DNA of 33,560 bases, taken from the IMG/VR virus record IMGVR_UViG_3300051212_000499, positions 1-33,560 of that record, one strand, 5' to 3'. The notes under the pieces were generated by a model. That model saw nothing but the letters and a program-made list of their open reading frames with translations, was not told the DNA's origin and did not search any database. Source of the stretch: a virus. Every line of letters begins with the position of its first letter. The stretch's first letter is position 1. Positions 14,968 to 20,153 of the stretch are shown piece by piece. The position numbers and the translations under genes were made by a program.

Positions 14968-15163
14968 CATCGTGGCGCGGCTGCGCTCGACTGGTGGATT
15001 AGACGCGAGACTCCTGTGCGCCGCCGCCGACGAGATCGAGCGGCTACGCGCCGAGCGCGACGAGGCGAGGCGCTTGATCTGCGATTTGTCATGGGTTGAT
15101 TCGCGAGAAGTCGCAAAACAGATGGGATGGGACTGCTTCAAGGGGGTGGCGAATGAGCAATGA
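14957..15163 (+). CDS. Tandem coiled-coil paralogue 1 (WDCFK tail)
   Basis: 68 aa, overlapping the csrA-like gene by 11 nt. Pattern: DDIVARLRS, AADEIERLRAERDEARR (coiled coil, residues about 24-41), GWDCFKG near the C-terminus. It is the first of five neighbouring genes sharing the coiled coil and the WDC(F/Y)K tail. It resembles the phage early proteins with 'eaADEIerLRae' coiled coils, whose role is unknown. It overlaps the next paralogue by 11 nt. Confidence 0.7.
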   Translation: MTDDIVARLRSTGGLDARLLCAAADEIERLRAERDEARRLICDLSWVDSREVAKQMGWDCFKGVANEQ

Positions 15164-15425
15164 CATCGTGGCGAGGCTGCGAAACTGCAACTGCATTCCG
15201 CATTGCCTATGCGCCGAAGCCGCCGACGAGATTGAGTTGTTGCGCCGTCAGGTCTGCCGAATGAGTGACGAGCGCACCGAAATGCTTACGGAACACGGCA
15301 AGATCGTAAAAACGCTGATGGCCGAGCGCGACGAGGCGCGGCGAGAGGTGTGCGCCATGTCGTTTGACGATCAGCGCAGGACGGCGGAGGAGCGCGGCTG
15401 GGACTGCTTCAAGGAGGAGCGATGA
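15153..15425 (+). CDS. Tandem coiled-coil paralogue 2 (WDCFKE tail)
   Basis: 90 aa. The start at 15153 is chosen because MSNDIVARLR matches the paralogue start MTDDIVARLR and because GGGGG lies upstream; the longer frame from 15096 lies inside paralogue 1. It carries a CNCIPHCLC cluster (residues about 13-21), two coiled-coil stretches and a C-terminal ERGWDCFKE. The DNA coding for FKEE gives the AAGGAGG SD of the next gene. Confidence 0.7.
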   Translation: MSNDIVARLRNCNCIPHCLCAEAADEIELLRRQVCRMSDERTEMLTEHGKIVKTLMAERDEARREVCAMSFDDQRRTAEERGWDCFKEER

Positions 15426-15841
15426 AGAACAACTTCTCGAAGACATGGGACGAGATGACGATCCCGCAGAGGATCGAGCATCTCCTCGCAGACTGGAAGA
15501 CGTGCAAGGACACGCAGGATCCGATGATCCTTCGCGTCGCCGCGACCGTCGCTCATCACGTTCTGAAACAAGCGCGAGACAAAATCGAGGAACTCCAACT
15601 CTCCAGCGAGGAACGAGTCGCGAATATCAAGTCGGCGGACTGGGAACTTCGCGAACAGATCAAGCGGCTCCGCGTCGATTTGAAGTTGATGACGGAGGAG
15701 CATCGCGCAGCGTGTGAAGATCGCGACTTGATACAGCGAGAGCGCGATGAGGCTCGGCGCAAGTTCTGTAGCACATTCGTGAATCCAGAAATCGAAGCGG
15801 CTGCTCGCGGTTGGGACTGCTTCAAGGAGGACGGCAAGTGA
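15422..15841 (+). CDS. Tandem coiled-coil paralogue 3 (WDCFKE tail)
   Basis: 139 aa. An extra N-terminal helical domain (residues 1-55, TWDEMTIPQRIEHLLADWK) precedes a long coiled coil (about 56-115, ending DLIQRERDEARRKF) and the ARGWDCFKED tail. It lacks the DIVxRLR start of the others, so the head has been replaced or lost while coiled coil and tail were kept. Coupled by 4-nt overlaps at both ends. Confidence 0.7.
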   Translation: MKNNFSKTWDEMTIPQRIEHLLADWKTCKDTQDPMILRVAATVAHHVLKQARDKIEELQLSSEERVANIKSADWELREQIKRLRVDLKLMTEEHRAACEDRDLIQRERDEARRKFCSTFVNPEIEAAARGWDCFKEDGK

Positions 15842-16248
15842 GCAAAACCGAAGACATCGTGACGCGGCTGCGTGCTGTTCTGCACAACGACAAAAGCGTT
15901 GAGTTGATGAACCGCGAAGCCGCCGACGAGATCAAACGGCTTCGGCAACTATCCGGCGATGCCGGAAGGTTGCGAGAAGAACGTGACGAGGCGAGGCGGG
16001 AGGTCAATGAACGCAATCGTCGTTGCGTTGAACTGCAGTACCGACTGCGCGATGCAGCGGAGACTGAACTGCTACTGCAGCAGGAAATCTGTCGGCTGGT
16101 CGCGGAGAGAGCCAACATGACCAGCGTCGATGTCGCGCAGAATCGCGGATGGGACTGCTACAAGTGCAGGTTCTGCGGCGTGGTCGATACGGTAGATCGC
16201 AAGCGGAGTTGCCCGGCCTGCAACAAGGACTTCCATGCCGATGAATGA
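15838..16248 (+). CDS. Tandem coiled-coil paralogue 4 with C-terminal zinc ribbon
   Basis: 136 aa from GTG 15838 (GTGA overlap), giving VSKTEDIVTRLRA, the family start. A coiled coil spans about 25-100. The family tail appears as NRGWDCYK and then continues into CRFCGVV...SCPACNKDF, a four-cysteine zinc ribbon that the other paralogues lack. It looks like a fusion of the paralogue with a ribbon domain. Role unknown; nucleic-acid or protein binding is possible. Confidence 0.7.
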   Translation: MSKTEDIVTRLRAVLHNDKSVELMNREAADEIKRLRQLSGDAGRLREERDEARREVNERNRRCVELQYRLRDAAETELLLQQEICRLVAERANMTSVDVAQNRGWDCYKCRFCGVVDTVDRKRSCPACNKDFHADE

Positions 16249-16417
16249 CACGGACTACGACCGATTGCGCGAGGAGCGCGACGAGGCGCGGAGATGGGTG
16301 TGCCGACTCGTGTCGGCCATCCGCCGCGAGACGCAGGGAACGGATTGCACGCATCTGCAGGTTGCGCGTGAGCGTGGATGGGACTGCTTCAAGGAGGTTC
16401 AGCATGACGCTGTTTGA
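16235..16417 (+). CDS. Tandem coiled-coil paralogue 5 (short, WDCFKE tail)
   Basis: 60 aa, overlapping paralogue 4 by 14 nt; ATG 16241 is an alternative start. It consists almost only of the shared coiled-coil segment (DRLREERDEARRWVCRLVS) and the ERGWDCFKE tail, so it is a minimal family member. The tail DNA again carries AAGGAGG, the SD for the gene at 16404. Confidence 0.65.
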   Translation: MPMNDTDYDRLREERDEARRWVCRLVSAIRRETQGTDCTHLQVARERGWDCFKEVQHDAV

Positions 16418-16802
16418 TCTGGTGGAGGCTCAACGACGGCGGGACGAGGGCATCGACCGTGCCAGCGATGCCAGAGGCACGCTGCTGGCGCAGGCGCAGG
16501 CCATCGCCATCGAACTGACCGCCCACGGGCGCGAGGTCACCAGCGACGAGGTGGCGGCTGAAATGCAGCGGCGTGGGCTTGCCTACGACGGCCTCGGCAA
16601 CGCCGCCGGGGGCGTGTTCCGGTCGCCGCTTCTGGAGTGGACGGGCGCGATGAGGCCGTCCAGCCGGGTATCGACGCACGCACGCCTGATCCGGGTCTGG
16701 CGACGAAAGCCGCAGATCGGGGACGGCGCAGGCCGTCCGGCGTGTATGCTCCCCCGGCATGACCGACCAACGACCCCGCCGTCGAAGGTTGACGCAGGAT
16801 GA
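16404..16802 (+). CDS. Hypothetical protein, winged-helix-like phage protein
   Basis: 132 aa, with AAGGAGG 8 nt upstream of ATG 16404. Residues about 28-90 (LLAQAQAIAIELTAHGREVT, then SDEVAAEMQRRGLAYDGLGNAAGGVF, then PSSRVSTHARLIRVWR) look like a small helical/winged-helix domain that I remember from early regions of other phages, usually annotated hypothetical. The C-terminal 30 residues are low complexity and partly overlap the HTH gene at 16759 in another frame. A DNA-binding role is only suggested by the fold guess. Confidence 0.6.
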   Translation: MTLFDLVEAQRRRDEGIDRASDARGTLLAQAQAIAIELTAHGREVTSDEVAAEMQRRGLAYDGLGNAAGGVFRSPLLEWTGAMRPSSRVSTHARLIRVWRRKPQIGDGAGRPACMLPRHDRPTTPPSKVDAG

Positions 16803-16926
16803 GGTCGAGCGCATCCGAACGCTCAAGGCGCAGGGAGTCCCGCAAAAGGCCATCGCAGCCGAAATGCGCGTCTCGCAATCCTGCGTCTCGCTCATCCTCA
16901 ACCACAAGCGGCGGTTCAATCTCTGA
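16759..16926 (+). CDS. Small HTH DNA-binding protein (55 aa)
   Basis: 55 aa: a basic N-terminus (QRPRRRRLTQ), then DEVERIRTLKAQGVPQKAIA, then AEMRVSQSCVSLILNHKRR. This is a Homeodomain-like/resolvase-type HTH: first helix, second helix, turn at RVSQ, recognition helix SCVSLILN. It starts inside the end of the previous gene (44-nt overlap) with no SD, and TATGCT (16745-16750) lies 8 nt before the ATG, so it may be read from a leaderless mRNA. It ends 4 nt before the RusA gene. Likely a regulator. Confidence 0.7.
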   Translation: MTDQRPRRRRLTQDEVERIRTLKAQGVPQKAIAAEMRVSQSCVSLILNHKRRFNL

Positions 16927-16930
16927 GACG

Positions 16931-17359
16931 ATGCACCACCTTGAGGTGATCGGAGACGTTGCCACGCAAGGAAGCAAGCGGATCGTCCGCCTGCGGAACG
17001 GTCGCACCGCCATGATGGAGGCCAGCCGCCGGATCCGTCCGTGGCGGCAGGCCGTCGCGGAGGCGGCAATGGCGCACGGCATCCCGATGTTCACCGGGGA
17101 CGTGACGCTGGAGATCGTGGCGCGATGGGTGCGCCCCGCATCGCACTACCGGAAGGACGGAACGCTGCGCGGGAACCTGCCGCAGAGACCCGGATACGCG
17201 GATGCCGACAAGATCGCTCGGGGCGTGTGCGACGCGCTCGCGGGGATCGCGTATGCGAACGACAGGCAGGTCGCCGTCCTCCGCGTCGAGCGCAGATGGT
17301 GCGAGCCGGGCCAGCCGCCCGGAGCGGGAATAGACATCGGCGGCATCCCGAAATCGTGA
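16931..17359 (+). CDS. rusA: RusA-family Holliday junction resolvase
   Basis: 142 aa from ATG 16931. The catalytic segment follows the RusA pattern PDxDNLxKxxxDAL: residues 90-103 read ADADKIARGVCDAL with Asp91 and Asp93, then Asp111 in AYANDRQVAVL. The usual Lys four residues after the second Asp is Arg97. RusA-type enzymes act as dimers, cutting four-way junctions made by recombination and packaging-linked replication. It stands just before the ERF annealing gene, so the pair forms the phage recombination module. Family call by motif; confidence high. Confidence 0.85.
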   Translation: MHHLEVIGDVATQGSKRIVRLRNGRTAMMEASRRIRPWRQAVAEAAMAHGIPMFTGDVTLEIVARWVRPASHYRKDGTLRGNLPQRPGYADADKIARGVCDALAGIAYANDRQVAVLRVERRWCEPGQPPGAGIDIGGIPKS

Positions 17360-17369
17360 CACGCACGGG

Positions 17370-17397
17370 TTGCACCTACGCCGGGAAAGGCTATAGT
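17370..17397 (+). promoter_or_regulatory. Early-family promoter P5
   Basis: TTGCAC (17370-17375), 16-nt spacer beginning CTACGCCGGGAAA (one C shorter than the others), -10 TATAGT (17392-17397). Drives the recombination operon from 17453. Confidence 0.8.
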
Positions 17398-17403
17398 GTC
17401 GAA

Positions 17404-17446
17404 GGGCGCGACGTTCGCGCCCGTGAATGCAAGGAACTGCAAGGAG
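17404..17446 (+). promoter_or_regulatory. P5 leader: ACGTT-loop hairpin, GGA-loop hairpin and SD
   Basis: GGGCGCG (17404-17410) pairs with CGCGCCC (17416-17422), loop ACGTT, at the predicted +1. TGCA (17428-17431) pairs with TGCA (17438-17441), loop AGGAAC with a GGA, next to the true SD AAGGAG (17441-17446). Confidence 0.6.
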
Positions 17447-17452
17447 AAGACC

Positions 17453-18217
17453 ATGCAGCAGAGTCAGAGCATCGGAGCGTTGGTTGCGGCAATCGCCAAG
17501 GCGCAGCAGGAGATCCGAAATCCCGCGCTTGACAAGGCGCATCCGCATTTCAAGGGCTTTCGCTACGCATCGTTGGGAAGCCATATAGACGCGATCCGCG
17601 AGCCGTTTGCCCGGAACGGGCTGGTGATCTCGCAGGGAGTCAACAGCGACGACATGAGGGTCAGCGTCACGACGCTGATCGCGCACACCAGCGGCGAGTG
17701 GATGAGCAGCACGGTCGGGATGAACATCGCGGAGAAGGCCACGGCGCAGAACCTCGGCGCGTGCGTGACGTACCTGCGGCGTTACGCGCTGGCCGCGATG
17801 TGCCTGCTGACCGGAGACGACGACACCGACGCGGAGGAGGATCGCGAGGCAAAGGTCGAGCGTCCAGCCGTCCGCGCACCGCAGCGTGACGTGTTCGATC
17901 CGACCCCTGTCAACGCACCGACAGGCGCGGCCCGGCCTCCGGCCAAGTCATGGCCGGACAGCGGCAAGGACGTGGTGATCGTGGAGAAGATCGTGCCGCG
18001 AGGCGAGACGAACGCCGTGCTTTGCAGGCACGCTACGCAGGGATCCTGCTGGGTGTCCGTTCCCGTCGCGGGAATGATGCCGCTCGCCGTCGATGATCGG
18101 ATCGAACTGACATGGAAGTTCAACACCAAGGGAGACAAGCCCTTCGCGGAGGCCGTGCAGATCGACGTGCCGCCTACCCTCAAGCGCGTCCGCAAGGAGC
18201 AGGAGATTCCGTTTTGA
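17453..18217 (+). CDS. erf: ERF-family single-strand annealing protein with SSB-like tip
   Basis: 254 aa. The start at 17453 has AAGGAG; an earlier ATG at 17396 lies before the predicted transcript start. Residues 1-125 are the ERF domain, with the diagnostic AQNLGACVTYLRRYAL (98-113) and the acidic GDDDTDAEED (121-130). ERF proteins anneal single strands in phage recombination. After a Pro-rich linker, residues about 165-245 form a beta-type domain (VVIVEKIVPRGETNAVL, CWVSVPV, RIELTWKF) that may be OB-like. The C-terminus ends QEIPF, like the DDIPF tip of SSB that recruits repair proteins. Partner of RusA and Gp157-like neighbours. Confidence 0.85.
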   Translation: MQQSQSIGALVAAIAKAQQEIRNPALDKAHPHFKGFRYASLGSHIDAIREPFARNGLVISQGVNSDDMRVSVTTLIAHTSGEWMSSTVGMNIAEKATAQNLGACVTYLRRYALAAMCLLTGDDDTDAEEDREAKVERPAVRAPQRDVFDPTPVNAPTGAARPPAKSWPDSGKDVVIVEKIVPRGETNAVLCRHATQGSCWVSVPVAGMMPLAVDDRIELTWKFNTKGDKPFAEAVQIDVPPTLKRVRKEQEIPF

Positions 18218-18378
18218 ACGCCTTCTACGAACTGATCGGATGCTTCTTCATCCTCGTCTACATCGGGATGTTCATCGGGATCATCATGTGCGAGTTCCGA
18301 CTCTCCAAGTTGCAGCGCATGATGGAAGCGCACCTGCGTGCGCTTGAGGCGCAGCGGCGGAAGGAGGGGCAGCGGTGA
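18214..18378 (+). CDS. Small membrane protein (54 aa)
   Basis: 54 aa starting at TTG 18214 inside the ERF stop (TTGA overlap), with AAGGAG/AGGAG 12-20 nt upstream. One strong membrane segment (residues about 4-26, ELIGCFFILVYIGMFIGII) is followed by a charged helix (MMEAHLRALEAQRRKEG). No other start fits, so the TTG is supported by coupling only. Small membrane proteins inside recombination operons have no single known role. Confidence 0.55.
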   Translation: MNAFYELIGCFFILVYIGMFIGIIMCEFRLSKLQRMMEAHLRALEAQRRKEGQR

Positions 18379-18884
18379 GCCTCTACGCGATCACGGAGGA
18401 GATGCAGCGGCTGCTGGATGTATTCGACCAGCACGGCGACAACGGCAGCGAGACTGCCGATGCGATGCAGGAACACATCGCGGCACTCGCGGAGGCGTTT
18501 GACGCGAAGGCCGATGCCTATGCGGCCCTTATCCGCGTGTGCGAGGTGCGGTCGGAGGCCCGGAAGGAGGAGGCGCAGCGGTTGATCGCGCTATCCGCGT
18601 CCGATGCCTCGCTGGCGGACAGGCTGCGAAACGCGCTCATGCAGGCGATGCAAGCCACCCGGCAGACGAAGGTGGAGACGGAGCGGTTCCGGCTGGCGGT
18701 GAGACAGAACGGAGGCAAGCCGCCTATCCTGATCGCAGACACCGACGCGATCCCGCAGACATACCGGATCCCGGTCGTGACGGAGAAAATCGACAGGGAC
18801 GGCATCCGCGCAGCCTTGGAGGCCGGAAAGACCGTTCCGGGAGCCAGCCTAGGGGTACGCGGGTTCCGCCTCGACCTGCGATGA
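18375..18884 (+). CDS. Siphovirus Gp157-like protein
   Basis: 169 aa from GTG 18375 (GTGA overlap, GGAGG upstream). It follows the Gp157 family closely: a helical N-terminal coiled coil (MSLYAITEEMQRLLDVF; EEAQRLIALSASDASLADRL), then TKVETERFRLAVRQNGGKPP, then the end pattern IPQTYRIP...KIDRDGIRAALEAGKTVPGASL. Family members were first named from a Streptococcus phage resistance locus and are often near recombination genes. Biochemical role unclear. Last gene before a strong terminator. Confidence 0.85.
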   Translation: MSLYAITEEMQRLLDVFDQHGDNGSETADAMQEHIAALAEAFDAKADAYAALIRVCEVRSEARKEEAQRLIALSASDASLADRLRNALMQAMQATRQTKVETERFRLAVRQNGGKPPILIADTDAIPQTYRIPVVTEKIDRDGIRAALEAGKTVPGASLGVRGFRLDLR

Positions 18885-18897
18885 CCGGGCCGATCCG

Positions 18898-18935
18898 CGC
18901 CGGGGGAGCACCCGCCCCCGGCGTGGGTCTTTTTT
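18898..18935 (+). terminator. Rho-independent terminator
   Basis: CGCCGGGGG (18898-18906) pairs with CCCCCGGCG (18915-18923), 8-nt loop, then TGGGTC and six T residues. Same 9-bp stem as the terminators at 10993 and 11044. Confidence 0.85.
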
Positions 18936-18966
18936 GACAATCCGGCAAAAATCTTGTGCAGCGGGG

Positions 18967-18995
18967 TTGCACCCTACGCCGACACAACGTATCAT
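18967..18995 (+). promoter_or_regulatory. Early-family promoter P6
   Basis: TTGCAC (18967-18972), 17-nt spacer CCTACGCCGACACAACG, -10 TATCAT (18990-18995), with an A-rich block GCAAAAATC upstream (18945-18953). It drives 19044-19733. Confidence 0.85.
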
Positions 18996-19002
18996 CGTTT
19001 CA

Positions 19003-19040
19003 TCAGGCACGTCGCCTGACCCAAACCCGAAAGGAAATCG
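19003..19040 (+). promoter_or_regulatory. P6 leader: 5' hairpin with ACGTC loop
   Basis: TCAGGC (19003-19008) pairs with GCCTGA (19014-19019), loop ACGTC, at the predicted +1. The SD region CGA-AAGGAAA-TCG (19028-19040) could form only a 3-bp hairpin. Confidence 0.65.
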
Positions 19041-19043
19041 ACC

Positions 19044-19244
19044 ATGACCCTCTCCGCTCTGCACACCGAAGTCGTCGAACACATCGTCTCGCTCGGATTC
19101 GACCGCGTTGATGCCGAATCCATTGCCGAAATGGATTTGGATTCTCACGAGGAGCGTGAGTCTCATTATCACTACGTCCTTGAATGTGACGCTGCGGACA
19201 TTGCGGGATGGATCGGAATCCGACTGAATGGGGGTGCGGCGTGA
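19044..19244 (+). CDS. Small acidic hypothetical protein
   Basis: 66 aa, first gene of P6, with start fixed by GAAAGGA. Strongly acidic in the middle (IAEMDLDSHEERESHYHY). No motif recognised. An acidic small early protein could act as a DNA mimic or inhibitor, but nothing here proves that. GTGA overlap with the next gene. Confidence 0.65.
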   Translation: MTLSALHTEVVEHIVSLGFDRVDAESIAEMDLDSHEERESHYHYVLECDAADIAGWIGIRLNGGAA

Positions 19245-19498
19245 CCCGCTACGAGACCGACATCGTGATGGGGATGGCGGCGCAGTACGCCGTCGCCTCC
19301 GCAGAGTGCGTTCGCGAGAACAACCTGCGCGAGGCGCAGTCGTTTCTGGAACGGGCTGACGCGATCCTCGACGTAGCCGTAAGCCTATCCATCGCGCCCG
19401 GCAGGATCGAAGCCCTGCGGCGAGCCACCCAGCCGCAACGGGACAGTCTGGAGAAGTGGCGACGAGAACAGGAGAATCAGAGTGAAGCGACATCTTGA
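19241..19498 (+). CDS. Small helical hypothetical protein
   Basis: 85 aa from GTG 19241 in a GTGA overlap. Helical throughout (IVMGMAAQYAVASAECVREN; EAQSFLERADAILDVAVSL) with a TPR-like spacing of small residues, though too short for a firm call. It overlaps the next gene by 17 nt. Confidence 0.6.
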   Translation: MTRYETDIVMGMAAQYAVASAECVRENNLREAQSFLERADAILDVAVSLSIAPGRIEALRRATQPQRDSLEKWRREQENQSEATS

Positions 19499-19733
19499 GA
19501 TCACCGACCCGTCCGATTGGAAGGCCGCGATTCGGCAGCAACTCGACAGGCAGGGGACAAGCCGATACGCATTCATCAAGCGGTGCGTCGAGCGCGAAAT
19601 CTGCAGTCAGCACAACGCGCAATGCCTGCTGGCAGACGACGACACCGTGACCGGAACCCGCCGACCGTCGTTTAGCACGGCGATCCGCATGGCGAATGAG
19701 GCAGGTTTCGATGTCATATTGCGTCCACGGTGA
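19482..19733 (+). CDS. Putative HTH-type regulatory protein
   Basis: 83 aa from GTG 19482, with GGAGAATCAGA upstream. Residues about 12-75 (WKAAIRQQLDRQGTSRYAFI; HNAQCLLAD; RRPSFSTAIRMANEAGFDV) look like a short phage regulator with an XRE-like helix arrangement. The resemblance is to hypothetical proteins that I remember, not to a characterised repressor. Its stop codon is part of TGATAGGAT, a possible extended -10 for the terminase operon, so its expression and that of the late genes are physically linked. Confidence 0.5.
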   Translation: MKRHLEITDPSDWKAAIRQQLDRQGTSRYAFIKRCVEREICSQHNAQCLLADDDTVTGTRRPSFSTAIRMANEAGFDVILRPR

Positions 19734-19739
19734 TAGGAT
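19731..19739 (+). promoter_or_regulatory. Possible extended -10 fused to a stop codon, leaderless late start
   Basis: TGATAGGAT: the TGA is the stop of the previous gene and TG-A-TAGGAT fits TGnTANNNT. The next ATG (19746) is 6 nt downstream. Only a weak AGGA inside the box could act as SD. No -35 seen. Same pattern at 21584 and 28010. Confidence 0.4.
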
Positions 19740-19745
19740 TCCCGC

Positions 19746-20153
19746 ATGACCGATGACACCACCAACGCCGGGGGTGTGGGGGGACTACGCGACCCCGCAA
19801 AGCGATGGGAGCAGCGGCAGCACCTGCGGGTGCTGGAGCAGGCCGTCTATCAGGGATGGGAGATCCCGGAGACGGCCTACGCGACCATCCCAATCGACCT
19901 GCTGAACATCGCGCAGGACGAGGAGGCATCGCCACGCGACCGGATCCGCGCCACCGAAGCCCTCATGCATCTGGCCGGGCAACGGATGGATGCAGCCGTG
20001 CAGTACGACCGGATCAAGCGGCTGGATGCCGACATGGCGACTGACCGCGTGGAAATCTCGTCGTCGGTGTCCGATTCCCAACTGGCAGCGGTTGCTGCCG
20101 CCCTACAGGCCAAGCCGTTATGCCCCGCAAAGGCCAAGCGAAAGCGACTTTGA
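19746..20153 (+). CDS. Putative terminase small subunit
   Basis: 135 aa, overlapping the large terminase gene by 34 nt in another frame. Helical N-terminal two thirds (WEQRQHLRVLEQAVYQGWEI; SPRDRIRATEALMHLAGQRM), then a charged linker and a basic tail (KPLCPAKAKRKRL). Small terminase subunits recognise the packaging site, form rings and are usually encoded just before the large subunit. No sequence motif proves the family; the call is by position, size and helix pattern. Confidence 0.55.
   Translation: MTDDTTNAGGVGGLRDPAKRWEQRQHLRVLEQAVYQGWEIPETAYATIPIDLLNIAQDEEASPRDRIRATEALMHLAGQRMDAAVQYDRIKRLDADMATDRVEISSSVSDSQLAAVAAALQAKPLCPAKAKRKRL

Noticed and set aside
17396-17452. Longer start for the ERF protein at ATG 17396
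   Set aside because: It lies in the -10 region of P5 (before the predicted transcript start) and has no SD, whereas 17453 has AAGGAG at the right distance.
18934-18962. TTGACA at 18934 as a -35 box
   Set aside because: The hexamer 17 nt downstream is TGCAGC, not a -10, and the T-run of a terminator overlaps it. P6 just downstream is much better.
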